A stretch of 64,000 bases of DNA. Origin: Kazachstania africana CBS 2517 (Eukaryota > Ascomycota > Saccharomycetes > Saccharomycetales > Saccharomycetaceae). The notes beneath the pieces were generated by a model. It was not told the origin of the DNA and searched no databases. It saw nothing but the letters and a program-made list of their open reading frames with translations. The translations under genes and the position numbers were made by a program. Position 1 is the stretch's first letter, and every line of letters starts with the position of its first letter. The stretch covers positions 310,001 through 374,000 of the forward strand of contig NC_018947.1 in assembly GCF_000304475.1 (NCBI RefSeq), in the 5' to 3' direction. Below, piece after piece: positions 35,597 through 45,063 of the stretch.

Positions 35597-37387
35597 ATGT
35601 CTAGTTCAAGCTCCAAAATGAATTTTTTTTTAAGTCATTTAGAAGTGCCTGTCGAAGAAAGAGGTGCTCTGAGTTTTTTAAGAAATCCCGACTTACTTCC
35701 AATTAAGACTGAACATCAAACATGGGGGTTTTGGTCAAATTTCGCCTATTGGGGTATTATGTCTTTTGCTGTTGGTACATGGACAGGTGCCTCATCAGCT
35801 CTCTCTGTTGGCTTGAGTTATGCCGAAACGATAGGAACATTTATCGTGGGAGATGTATTGACTATAATATTTACTTTGGCTAACTCCTATCCAGGTTATG
35901 ACTGGAAAGTTGGTTTTACAATTACGCAAAGATTTGTTTTTGGTATTTATGGATCGGGCTTTGGGGTTTTAATCCGTGTACTTATGAGTATTGTTAATTA
36001 CGCTTCAAATGCTTGGCAAGGTGGATTATGTATCAATATGATCCTAGACTCATGGTCACATCATTATTTACATTTAGAAAATACTCTTTCATCTCATGTG
36101 GCAATGACAACCAAAGAGTTGATTGGGTTTATTCTCTTCCATGTAATAACGGTCACATGCTACTGGATGAAGCCTCACCAGAGTAATTACCTTATGATAT
36201 TTTCCCGTCTTGCAACCTGTACTGCCATGACAGGAATGATTATTTATTTGTGCTCCCAGAATGGAGGTGTTGGAGATCTATTTACCACCTCAAAATCATC
36301 AGTGTCAGGTTCAACAAAAGCTTGGGCCTGGGTATACATGGTTTCATATTGGTTCGGTTCGGTCTCTCCCGGTTCAGTGAACCAGAGTGATTTCTCCAGA
36401 TTCGGTTCTTCACAAACTGCTATATGGCTGGGAACAATCTTAGCCCTATTAATCCCAACTACTTTAATTCCGGTTTATGGTGTTATTGGTGCTTCAACGT
36501 CAGAACAACTGTATGGTACACAACTGTGGCAACCAATGGATTTTTTCACATACTGGCTAACAGACAATTACTCAGCAGGAGCTAGAGCAGCGTCATTCTT
36601 TTGTGGTGTTGCATTCACTGCCTCTCAAATATCTTACACTATTTCAAATGCTGGATTTGCAAGTGGTATGGATTTAGCTGGTCTTTTACCCAAATATATC
36701 GATATCAAGAGAGGTGCAATTCTAACAGCTGTTGTCTCTGTGGCCTGTCAGCCATGGAATTTCTACAATTCTTCTTCTACTTTCTTGACAGTTATGAGTT
36801 CCTTTGGTGTTATTATGACTCCCATCATTGCTGTTATGATAGCTGATAATCTCCTCATAAGAAAAAGAAACTATTCTGTTACACAAGCATTTATCTTAAA
36901 AGGTGAATACTACTTCAATAAAGGTATGAACTGGAGAGCTATGATTGCATGGATATGTGGTATGGTTCCCGGATTACCTGGCATGGCATGGCAAGTAAAC
37001 AGCAACCTTTTCAATAATTCGGGGATAGTTAATTTCTACTATGGCGATTCTTTCTTTTCATTTTTAATCTCATTCTTTCTCTATTGGATTCTATGCATAG
37101 TCTTCCCACCCAAGATTGAGATTTTGCATGATGACAAGGATTACTTCGGAGCATTCACGGATGAGATGGCAAGGAGGAAGGGTCTTGTTCCATATAGTGA
37201 AATCTCCCAAGATGAGATCGATATACATCGTTTTGCAAATGATTTTGAGGGATTCGCACAAGAGCAAGATTCTGGCGCAAATAATCTCACAGGGGATCTT
37301 GCCGTGCCATCGGATGTTTCTAGTAAGTCACTACTTGAGATGCTTCAAGAAAGCAAAACAGTCGCCGATACTCAAAGTGAGAATTAA
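35597..37387 (+). CDS. THI7: thiamine transporter of the NCS1 family, tandem copy 1
   Basis: The product is a plasma-membrane permease of the NCS1/Fur-type group that includes Thi7 (thiamine), Nrt1 (nicotinamide riboside) and Thi72. After about 20 residues come the family's VPVEERGALSFLRNPDLLPI and QTWGFWSNFAYWG, followed by twelve predicted membrane segments and a hydrophilic tail with PYSEIS. Position downstream of TOP3 fits THI7 (YLR237W), and 596 residues equals yeast Thi7 (598). The frame opens at a GTG (35528), but the ATG at 35597 aligns with the start of copy 2. Bases 36386-37203 are identical to the second copy, while the N-terminal half and the tail differ. Substrate cannot be fixed from sequence; thiamine is the most likely. 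Confidence 0.9.
   Translation: MSSSSSKMNFFLSHLEVPVEERGALSFLRNPDLLPIKTEHQTWGFWSNFAYWGIMSFAVGTWTGASSALSVGLSYAETIGTFIVGDVLTIIFTLANSYPGYDWKVGFTITQRFVFGIYGSGFGVLIRVLMSIVNYASNAWQGGLCINMILDSWSHHYLHLENTLSSHVAMTTKELIGFILFHVITVTCYWMKPHQSNYLMIFSRLATCTAMTGMIIYLCSQNGGVGDLFTTSKSSVSGSTKAWAWVYMVSYWFGSVSPGSVNQSDFSRFGSSQTAIWLGTILALLIPTTLIPVYGVIGASTSEQLYGTQLWQPMDFFTYWLTDNYSAGARAASFFCGVAFTASQISYTISNAGFASGMDLAGLLPKYIDIKRGAILTAVVSVACQPWNFYNSSSTFLTVMSSFGVIMTPIIAVMIADNLLIRKRNYSVTQAFILKGEYYFNKGMNWRAMIAWICGMVPGLPGMAWQVNSNLFNNSGIVNFYYGDSFFSFLISFFLYWILCIVFPPKIEILHDDKDYFGAFTDEMARRKGLVPYSEISQDEIDIHRFANDFEGFAQEQDSGANNLTGDLAVPSDVSSKSLLEMLQESKTVADTQSEN
36386..37203 (+). repeat. 818-bp identical tract, copy in the first THI7-type gene
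   Basis: Read base by base, this stretch shows no difference from 38674-39491, including third codon positions. It begins right after the mismatch at 36385 (G against A) and ends before 37204 (C against A). The offset is 2288 bases. It covers about codons 264 to 536, membrane segments 6 to 12. Confidence 0.95.
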
Positions 37388-37893
37388 TGCAATGCTATAT
37401 AAAAATGATAAAGTACTGTACATAAAATTATTAGTTTAACTAACCATCTGTGGGATTTCCTCCTGATAATCACTTTCCATGTGATTTTAATCTAGGATAA
37501 GCTACACCAAGAATAACATAATCTTATCTCTAGCCTAGCACACCCATTGAGGCTTTACAGCTTGAGGTTCCTTACCCGAAGTCTTGGCTTCTACTTACCT
37601 TTTTCAATTCTGTTCGCTTTCAGATGCAACTTCGCATGTTCCCGATAATTGAATAATTTCGACGGCATCTTAAATGCAATACTAGTAGAGCCTTTCAAAA
37701 GTGAATAAACTCGATAAGAAGCATCAGTAAATGATATATTAGCGATGAGAAAAACTTTTCAGGACCTGTAATGCTTATCGATCCTCTTGTGAAATAGTCA
37801 GATTTAGCCATCATTCTCAGTAACACTAGTAAAGTACAGATACCTGTAAGTCTCGATACTTTCATTTTTGCATAATTTAATATATTCCCACTG
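37388..37893. promoter_or_regulatory. upstream region of the second THI7-type gene
   Basis: These 506 bases hold no gene and are not similar by eye to the upstream region of the first copy, so the two genes are probably regulated differently. No thiamine-regulatory motif was recognised. Confidence 0.4.
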
Positions 37894-39651
37894 ATGTCTT
37901 CGAGAACAAGAAGGATTTTGAAAAGGGTCGAGGTCCCTGTGGACCAGAGAGGTGCATTAAGTTTTCTGAAAAATCCAGATTTATTACCTATCAAAGCGGA
38001 GCATCAGACGTGGGGTTTCTGGTCAAATTTTGCATACTGGGGTGTGATGTCCTTCTCAGTACTCACATGGAACAGTGCTTCTTCTGCTCTTTCTGTCGGA
38101 CTGAGTTATCCAGAAACTATTGGCACATATATTGTAGGTGACGTATTGACTATATTCTTTACTTTAGCAAATTCATATCCAGGGTTTGACTGGAAAGTGG
38201 GTTATACCATCACACAGAGATTTGTGTTCGGTATTTATGGCTCTGCCTTCGGTGTTCTGATCCGTGTACTTATGAGTATTGTTAACTACGCTTCAAATGC
38301 TTGGTTAGGTGGACTATGTGTCAATATGATCCTAGACTCATGGTCACATCATTATTTACAATTGAAAAACACTTTATCACCTCACGTAGCAATGACAACT
38401 AAAGAACTGATAGGATTTGTTCTCTTTCATGTTATAACAGTCCTTTTCTACTGGTTGAAGCCCCACCAGATAAATTATATTTTAATTGCCTCCTGTCTAT
38501 CAACTTGTGTCGGTATGACATGTATGGTCATTTATCTATGTTCACAGAACGGTGGTGTGGGTGATTTATTCACTTCTACAAAGTCTACTGTTTCAGGTTC
38601 TACAAAGGCTTGGGCTTGGGTATACATGATTTCATATTGGTTCGGTTCGGTTTCTCCTGGTTCAGTAAATCAAAGTGATTTCTCCAGATTCGGTTCTTCA
38701 CAAACTGCTATATGGCTGGGAACAATCTTAGCCCTATTAATCCCAACTACTTTAATTCCGGTTTATGGTGTTATTGGTGCTTCAACGTCAGAACAACTGT
38801 ATGGTACACAACTGTGGCAACCAATGGATTTTTTCACATACTGGCTAACAGACAATTACTCAGCAGGAGCTAGAGCAGCGTCATTCTTTTGTGGTGTTGC
38901 ATTCACTGCCTCTCAAATATCTTACACTATTTCAAATGCTGGATTTGCAAGTGGTATGGATTTAGCTGGTCTTTTACCCAAATATATCGATATCAAGAGA
39001 GGTGCAATTCTAACAGCTGTTGTCTCTGTGGCCTGTCAGCCATGGAATTTCTACAATTCTTCTTCTACTTTCTTGACAGTTATGAGTTCCTTTGGTGTTA
39101 TTATGACTCCCATCATTGCTGTTATGATAGCTGATAATCTCCTCATAAGAAAAAGAAACTATTCTGTTACACAAGCATTTATCTTAAAAGGTGAATACTA
39201 CTTCAATAAAGGTATGAACTGGAGAGCTATGATTGCATGGATATGTGGTATGGTTCCCGGATTACCTGGCATGGCATGGCAAGTAAACAGCAACCTTTTC
39301 AATAATTCGGGGATAGTTAATTTCTACTATGGCGATTCTTTCTTTTCATTTTTAATCTCATTCTTTCTCTATTGGATTCTATGCATAGTCTTCCCACCCA
39401 AGATTGAGATTTTGCATGATGACAAGGATTACTTCGGAGCATTCACGGATGAGATGGCAAGGAGGAAGGGTCTTGTTCCATATAGTGAAATATCTGAAGA
39501 GGAAATCGAAGCCTTCCAATTTACTAGCGATTTCAATAATTTGATACAGCAAGAGAATGATGAAGGTGGGTCCAACGACTCCAGCATGGAAGTAACAGAG
39601 GTATCAACAGATATAACTGAAGATAAGAAGGATCAGGAGAAAAAAGAATAA
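37894..39651 (+). CDS. THI7: thiamine transporter of the NCS1 family, tandem copy 2
   Basis: This 585-residue permease is a tandem duplicate of the preceding gene in the same orientation. It begins MSSRTRRILKRVEVPVDQRG with a conventional ATG and has the same NPDLLPI and QTWGFWSNFAYWG signatures, twelve membrane segments and PYSEISEEEIEA tail start, which is closer to yeast Thi7 than the tail of copy 1. The N-terminal 260 residues are about 80-85 percent identical to copy 1, whereas codons 261-532 are identical at DNA level. The two proteins may differ in substrate (thiamine, nicotinamide riboside or related cations) through the diverged N-terminal half. Confidence 0.9.
   Translation: MSSRTRRILKRVEVPVDQRGALSFLKNPDLLPIKAEHQTWGFWSNFAYWGVMSFSVLTWNSASSALSVGLSYPETIGTYIVGDVLTIFFTLANSYPGFDWKVGYTITQRFVFGIYGSAFGVLIRVLMSIVNYASNAWLGGLCVNMILDSWSHHYLQLKNTLSPHVAMTTKELIGFVLFHVITVLFYWLKPHQINYILIASCLSTCVGMTCMVIYLCSQNGGVGDLFTSTKSTVSGSTKAWAWVYMISYWFGSVSPGSVNQSDFSRFGSSQTAIWLGTILALLIPTTLIPVYGVIGASTSEQLYGTQLWQPMDFFTYWLTDNYSAGARAASFFCGVAFTASQISYTISNAGFASGMDLAGLLPKYIDIKRGAILTAVVSVACQPWNFYNSSSTFLTVMSSFGVIMTPIIAVMIADNLLIRKRNYSVTQAFILKGEYYFNKGMNWRAMIAWICGMVPGLPGMAWQVNSNLFNNSGIVNFYYGDSFFSFLISFFLYWILCIVFPPKIEILHDDKDYFGAFTDEMARRKGLVPYSEISEEEIEAFQFTSDFNNLIQQENDEGGSNDSSMEVTEVSTDITEDKKDQEKKE
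38674..39491 (+). repeat. 818-bp identical tract, copy in the second THI7-type gene
   Basis: This is the partner of 36386-37203, identical over 818 bases and flanked by sequence that diverges sharply on both sides. The pattern points to recent gene conversion. Confidence 0.95.
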
Positions 39652-39793
39652 TCAAATATGTAAATGCGTACAATTAATAGAGACTTTTAATAGATTCTTA
39701 TAATACTTTTTCATTTTATATAGAGATTCGCACAATAAATTATCTGGAAAAACTGTAATTCTTCCAACTTATCAAGCCAACAAAGAATCTTAG

Positions 39794-40819
39794 ATGAGTA
39801 CTGAACTATACCCTTTTGATCGTTTTGGTGATGGTCATAACTATGACTTTGGTAAAGAACATATAAATGAGAGAAATTGGCTAATTACCGAGATTATCAA
39901 ACCAGAACTTCCTAATATCATAGATAATGTCGAAAAATGCCTTAATATGTTGAATAGTGATCAGATATTTAAATTGCCCATAAGTAACGGTTCAGCAAGC
40001 AGTAGCGATAATTCTCCAACTATAAAAGGTGTTGTTACAAGGCAGGGCCCGTTTATTCTAGATTTTCAAGCAATGCTTAGATTTCCTGACTTTCGTAAGG
40101 GTAAACAAGTCCTATATAGGATGAATACTGGCAGAAAGTTTCCATTAGTTCAGTTGGGTACAATCAATAGTAACTTATCTAAAATATTAAAGAGTCTAGA
40201 GGACCTTGAAGTATTGGATGACATAGAGAAATTTATTTCCGATTTGGGTGGAGTATTAAGGCTGATCACAAATTCTATTAATACGTTACAGAATCCTCCG
40301 AGGGAACTTATTTTTCCTTACAATGATAATTTTACCATGAAACACATGTTCCAAAACTGTGAGACACTTTGCGATTCTACTCACCATGAAGTGAGCCTAG
40401 AACTGGTGCTATTCAAGAATGAGTTAAGCATTGATTTTAGGAACTTAACCAAAATTACAAAGAAACCATGGTGCTATATAGATCCAGAAACTGGAAAGTC
40501 TCTAGTAGATAAAATTAAAGAACAACTGGGATCCAACAGAACAAAAAGTCTATCAGATATATTGAAAGCAAATGGTATACAAATTGAAGAACCAAGTCTA
40601 CTGAATAGTCTCGTAATGACTACTTTCAATACAGAGGCAACTACGATACCGCAGGCACAAACTTTTATTAGCAGATGTGTCACTTTCAACAACAAAGTTG
40701 TAATGGAAACCGAAAAAATTGCTATTACTACTAGTGATCCAACGCTGATAAGTATCAGTTCGAAACTAAATGCCTTAGAACATTCCATAAGCAATCATTA
40801 TTCTAACTTAGTAATCTAA
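39794..40819 (+). CDS. RAV2: RAVE complex subunit Rav2
   Basis: Rav2 is part of the RAVE complex (Rav1, Rav2, Skp1), which reassembles the V1 and V0 parts of the vacuolar H+-ATPase. The 341-residue protein shares with yeast Rav2 the segments RNWLITEII-PELPNIIDNVEKC, IKGVVTRQGP, NPPRELIFP, TKKPWC-ID and SDPTLISISSKLNALE; length is 351 in S. cerevisiae. No enzymatic motif is present. RAV2 is YDR202C, so it derives from the track that also carries MSS4 and RVB1, and its orientation relative to MSS4 and EST1 is as expected for the ancestral order. It ends 56 bases from the convergent LIP2. Confidence 0.9.
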   Translation: MSTELYPFDRFGDGHNYDFGKEHINERNWLITEIIKPELPNIIDNVEKCLNMLNSDQIFKLPISNGSASSSDNSPTIKGVVTRQGPFILDFQAMLRFPDFRKGKQVLYRMNTGRKFPLVQLGTINSNLSKILKSLEDLEVLDDIEKFISDLGGVLRLITNSINTLQNPPRELIFPYNDNFTMKHMFQNCETLCDSTHHEVSLELVLFKNELSIDFRNLTKITKKPWCYIDPETGKSLVDKIKEQLGSNRTKSLSDILKANGIQIEEPSLLNSLVMTTFNTEATTIPQAQTFISRCVTFNNKVVMETEKIAITTSDPTLISISSKLNALEHSISNHYSNLVI

Positions 40820-40875
40820 TGCACTTTTATATTTACACGTTTTTTGTACTACAAGGAAATCAGTTTTCTATATAA

Positions 40876-41847
40876 TTACTCGAGCATACTGGCGATGTCA
40901 TTTCTGTCACCTTGCATTCTTTCGACTTTCGAAATACCGAGTACCTTCGCTAATTCTCTTACAAATATGATCGCTGTAGTCTGAACACTGACAGGGTTTG
41001 TTGGTTTCTCATTGATTATTGAAGTTGCTGTACTGTCTGGGGAGCCGCACATTTCAAAGGTGTTGAGATAAGCAAGATTCGGTGACACATTGATGGCTAC
41101 ACCATGAGAGGTAATAGATCTCCGAACGTGTATGCCAATACTTGCAATTTTCTCATCTTGCATTGACCAAACACCGGTCTTCTCAGTGAGTTTTGTATGT
41201 AAATCTAATTTTTCACCTGAATCGTTTAAGGGAATACCTTTCAATGTATTCATCGTGGCCTTTTCAATTGCTGAAACAAGGCAACGTGCAGGGAAATCTC
41301 TGAAGCATTTCAAGTCAAGTATGACATAGGCAACCATTTGACCGGGCCCATGATATGTAATTTGTCCACCTCTTTCTACTTGCACAAAAGTTGGTTTCAT
41401 GGGTCCAATACCTGCTGCATCTGGCACAAAGTTTTCAAACTTTTCAATTTGCTCACTACTAATAACCTTCTTTATTCTTTTCCCACCTGTATACGTTGGA
41501 TGAAACTCAAAAGTGAGTACCAACGGATTTGGCTTCATGGCTAAGATGCTATCAAGTATCATTTTCTCTGATGGATTCAAGGTAGCGTTTTCTACTTGCT
41601 GATGCAGCCCATTTATCTTATTTTTAATCTTTGCCTGAAGTGCTTTCATGTCCAAGTGTGCCCTCACGAATTTTTCCTGGATACAAAGACCAGTCTCAAA
41701 TGGCATTCTTTCAGTGAATTGAATATGCCTTAAAACACCTGCAGAGGGGTCAATTGGCTCTGTCTTTTTGAAAGCATTGATGGTTGAAAATCTCTTGAGT
41801 CCTAGCACTCGAACCAAATCGCGAGAACTCACAGACCTAAGAAGCAT
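40876..41847 (-). CDS. LIP2: mitochondrial octanoyltransferase Lip2
   Basis: Lip2 (LipB type) moves octanoyl groups from acyl carrier protein to lipoyl domains, starting lipoylation of glycine cleavage H protein and 2-oxoacid dehydrogenases. The N-terminus is basic and Ser/Arg-rich, consistent with mitochondrial import. The LipB signatures are RGGQITYHGPGQMVAYVILD (about 159-178), GVAINV, and the catalytic Cys267 in NTFEMCGSPD. Length 323 matches yeast Lip2 (328). It diverges from VPS34 across 150 bases, as in YLR239C-YLR240W. Confidence 0.95.
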   Translation of the reverse strand: MLLRSVSSRDLVRVLGLKRFSTINAFKKTEPIDPSAGVLRHIQFTERMPFETGLCIQEKFVRAHLDMKALQAKIKNKINGLHQQVENATLNPSEKMILDSILAMKPNPLVLTFEFHPTYTGGKRIKKVISSEQIEKFENFVPDAAGIGPMKPTFVQVERGGQITYHGPGQMVAYVILDLKCFRDFPARCLVSAIEKATMNTLKGIPLNDSGEKLDLHTKLTEKTGVWSMQDEKIASIGIHVRRSITSHGVAINVSPNLAYLNTFEMCGSPDSTATSIINEKPTNPVSVQTTAIIFVRELAKVLGISKVERMQGDRNDIASMLE

Positions 41848-41997
41848 TTCAGTACCTCTTGACTTACTTAACGAGATGAGTACATTACTATGACTACCAA
41901 TATTAAATCCGAGAGCGTAAACTTGAAAAGCTAAAACGAGCTAAAGGACGATTATTAAAACTCAACATATAATAAAACCATCAAGATCCAGTGAGCA

Positions 41998-44622
41998 ATG
42001 TCTGTCAACAATGTGACTTTTTGCTTGTCTCAGGAACTGGATATACCATTGAGAGTAAAACTTAGGTCGCTAGAAGGTGTGAAGCAATTGTCAAAACCCT
42101 CGGAAAAGATACTCAACCCTAAGTTGACGCAGGTTGAGTCTAATTTGTATCATAACAGCAACTTCCTAGTATCAGTTCAGGTTTTTGATAACGAAAGACA
42201 TAGGAACCTCACCCTCCCTGTTTTCACGCCGTATATCCCATTTAAAAATTCAAGAAAATGGGACTATTGGGTTACGCTACCAATAATGATAAAACAATTG
42301 ACATTATCCAGCAGATTGAGGATTATACTATGGGAATATAATGGCATGAAAAAGGTTGCATTTTATAAATTGGAGACTTGTATATTCAATTACAATGACT
42401 GTTCGTTGAAAAGAGGGTATGAATCTTTGAAATTTGATTACGAAGTACCCAATACAGTGACATCAATTGAAGATGATGAGGTGCAAGAAAATTTGAACAA
42501 GTATCTTCAAGGTGAAATTAAGAAAATTGATTGGCTGGATGATATTACCTTCAAGAAATTGGTCGAAGAAAGGGAAAAAAGAACTTGGCCACGAAACACA
42601 TTTGTTTTAAACATAGAATTTCCTGTCTTTGAGCTACTTGTCATCTACACTGAAAGAATGGATGAGAATGTACAGAAAAATATTTCTACTCTGCATAATT
42701 TCGAATCTGTTACAGATATGACAGAACATTCCAAGACAAGTCCAGATATTAAAATATCATTGGGCGATAAATATACCTCGACTCTAAAGTTTTATGATCC
42801 TGATCAATTTAACAGTGATCCTATAGAAGAGAAGTATCGAAGACTGGAAAGAACTTCCAAACAATCAGACCTGGATAAACAGGTCAAACCTGATACTAAA
42901 AAGAGGAAATACTTGAACAAAATCATCAACTATCCTCCTGGTACTGCCCTTACTGCTCATGAAAAGGGATCAATTTGGAAGTATAGGTATTTTTTGATGA
43001 CAAATAAAAAGGCACTCACCAAGCTTTTAAGAAGTACTAACTTAAGTGAGGAAACAGAACGTAACGAGGTACTTGAACTGATGGATTCATGGGCCGAAAT
43101 TGATATTGACGATGCAATTGAGCTGCTGGGACCTGATTTCACTAACTTATCAGTCAGGTCTTATGCGGTAAATAGACTGAAAAAGGCGTCCGATAAGGAT
43201 TTAGAACTATATTTGTTGCAGTTGGTTCAAGCGGTGTGCTTCGAAAACCTATCTGTACTGAACGATAAGACGAACAGTGAATTCCAGATAGTCAACACCC
43301 CAGCATCTCCAAATGTAGTTAATTCCACGATGATTCAAAGGTATCAGAAACTAGAGAGGTCTGTACAGAGCTCTGAAGATGGTCAAATTAACGACATGAC
43401 TATGGAGGAAACAACTATTGTTATTTCTCCTTTGGCAGAATTTTTGATAAAAAGAGCTTTAAAGAATCCAAGATTGGGTAACTTTTTTTATTGGTACCTG
43501 AAATCGGAGTGTGAAGATAGACCCTATCTGAAACAAATATTAGACTCGTTTTTGGACAGATTGCCTAGTGGACAAAAAGTAACGTTATTTGAACAAATCG
43601 AATTTGTAACTTTGTTATCACGTTGTAGTGAAGAAATTAAGAAATCAAAAGATACTACAACTAAAAAAATTGAACTATTGCATTCCTTACTGACCACCAA
43701 AATTAGACATATGTTGAAAAATAAGCCAATTCCTTTGCCCCTGAACCCAGATATATTTGTCTGCGATGCAAGTCCAGAACAGTCTACAGTGTTTAAGAGT
43801 TCCTTGTCGCCGTTAATGATTAGCTTCAAAACTACAGACAATTTACCTTATCAACTTATGTACAAAGTAGGAGATGATTTGAGACAAGATCAACTGGTAA
43901 TTCAAATTATTCGATTAATGGATGAGCTCTTGAAAAGTGAGAATGTAGATCTAAAACTTTCGCCATATTTGACATTAGCCACTGGAATACAAGAAGGTGC
44001 AATACAATTTGTCCCAAGTAGTACATTGGCCTCGATATTAAGTAATTACCATGGTATATTGTTCTACCTCAAGGCTCATTTTCCAGATGATAGTCAGGAA
44101 CTAGGTGTTCAAGATTTAGTTATGGAAAACTTTGTGAAATCTTGTGCTGGCTACTCGGTGATAACTTACATCCTAGGTGTCGGTGATAGACATTTAGATA
44201 ACTTATTGCTCACTCCTGATGGTCACTTTTTCCATGCAGATTTCGGTTACATCCTGGGCCAAGATCCTAAACCATTCCCCCCTTTAATGAAGCTACCACC
44301 TCAAATCATTGAAGCATTCGGTGGAGCCGAATCATCAAATTACGATAAGTTTCGAAGCTACTGTTTTGTAGCCTATTCAATCTTAAGGAGAAATGCTGGC
44401 TTGATATTAAATCTTTTTGAGCTAATGAAACAGTCAAACATTCCAGACATTAGAGTCGATCCTGATGGTGCAATTTTGAAAGTCAAGGAGAGGTTCAATC
44501 TCGATATATCAGAAGAAGAAGCAATTATTCACTTTCAAACGCTAATTAATGACAGCGTAAACGCACTACTTCCAATTGTGATAGACCGTCTCCATAACCT
44601 GGCACAGTACTGGAGAGCATGA
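41998..44622 (+). CDS. VPS34: phosphatidylinositol 3-kinase Vps34
   Basis: Vps34 is the class III PI 3-kinase for vacuolar sorting and autophagy, acting with Vps15. The 874 residues match the yeast length (875). An N-terminal C2 domain (about 20-225, with WDYWVTLPIMIKQL and RIILWEYNGMKKVAFYKLE), a helical PIK domain (about 285-550) and the lipid-kinase domain (about 590-874) are in order. The P-loop-like region KTTDNLPYQLMYKVGDDLRQDQLVIQ, the catalytic DRHLDN (730-735) and DFG (748-750) are intact, and the C-terminus ends LHNLAQYWRA, the helix that contacts membrane. The gene order LIP2-VPS34-CSC1 equals YLR239C-YLR241W. Confidence 0.98.
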   Translation: MSVNNVTFCLSQELDIPLRVKLRSLEGVKQLSKPSEKILNPKLTQVESNLYHNSNFLVSVQVFDNERHRNLTLPVFTPYIPFKNSRKWDYWVTLPIMIKQLTLSSRLRIILWEYNGMKKVAFYKLETCIFNYNDCSLKRGYESLKFDYEVPNTVTSIEDDEVQENLNKYLQGEIKKIDWLDDITFKKLVEEREKRTWPRNTFVLNIEFPVFELLVIYTERMDENVQKNISTLHNFESVTDMTEHSKTSPDIKISLGDKYTSTLKFYDPDQFNSDPIEEKYRRLERTSKQSDLDKQVKPDTKKRKYLNKIINYPPGTALTAHEKGSIWKYRYFLMTNKKALTKLLRSTNLSEETERNEVLELMDSWAEIDIDDAIELLGPDFTNLSVRSYAVNRLKKASDKDLELYLLQLVQAVCFENLSVLNDKTNSEFQIVNTPASPNVVNSTMIQRYQKLERSVQSSEDGQINDMTMEETTIVISPLAEFLIKRALKNPRLGNFFYWYLKSECEDRPYLKQILDSFLDRLPSGQKVTLFEQIEFVTLLSRCSEEIKKSKDTTTKKIELLHSLLTTKIRHMLKNKPIPLPLNPDIFVCDASPEQSTVFKSSLSPLMISFKTTDNLPYQLMYKVGDDLRQDQLVIQIIRLMDELLKSENVDLKLSPYLTLATGIQEGAIQFVPSSTLASILSNYHGILFYLKAHFPDDSQELGVQDLVMENFVKSCAGYSVITYILGVGDRHLDNLLLTPDGHFFHADFGYILGQDPKPFPPLMKLPPQIIEAFGGAESSNYDKFRSYCFVAYSILRRNAGLILNLFELMKQSNIPDIRVDPDGAILKVKERFNLDISEEEAIIHFQTLINDSVNALLPIVIDRLHNLAQYWRA

Positions 44623-45063
44623 CCCCGAATATACACATATATAGACTTATAAAAAGATTAAATATTCTGAACCACAATTTTGGCATTAAATACTGAATGA
44701 TTTCTACATGTGAGTCGTAGCATTATAATAATTAGCTTAGCACCCATTATTTTCTTCCAATTGCAGAAGACTGCACCACCATGACCACACAGCCTCTCAT
44801 TGATACATCCATAACCTTTGGCACCTAATAATTACTCACTGTGTAGGTGTAATATTCACGCGATCAGTAACGCCGCGCCGCGATAATTTTAGTTATTGGT
44901 TTTCAGGTACAGGGAATAAACCTCATTTAATATGTTTTGATTTGGTAAAGCTTCAAGATAATATTACATTAATCAGGTTAGTACTGTCCACACAGAATAT
45001 ATAGTTAGCAATCTGCTATTGTAGTGACAGCCCGGTGAAACAAAGCGACTTTTCCATGCAGAT
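44623..45063. other. intergenic region between VPS34 and CSC1
   Basis: These 441 bases contain VPS34 3' flank and the CSC1 promoter. A small GC-rich patch CGCCGCGCCGCG lies near 44872-44883. FAR10-type and other genes are not present here. I see no further feature. Confidence 0.4.

Noticed and set aside
44872..44883. GC-rich CGCCGCGCCGCG patch considered as centromere or URS1 element
   Set aside because: No CDEI-AT-CDEIII arrangement and no full URS1 consensus are present.
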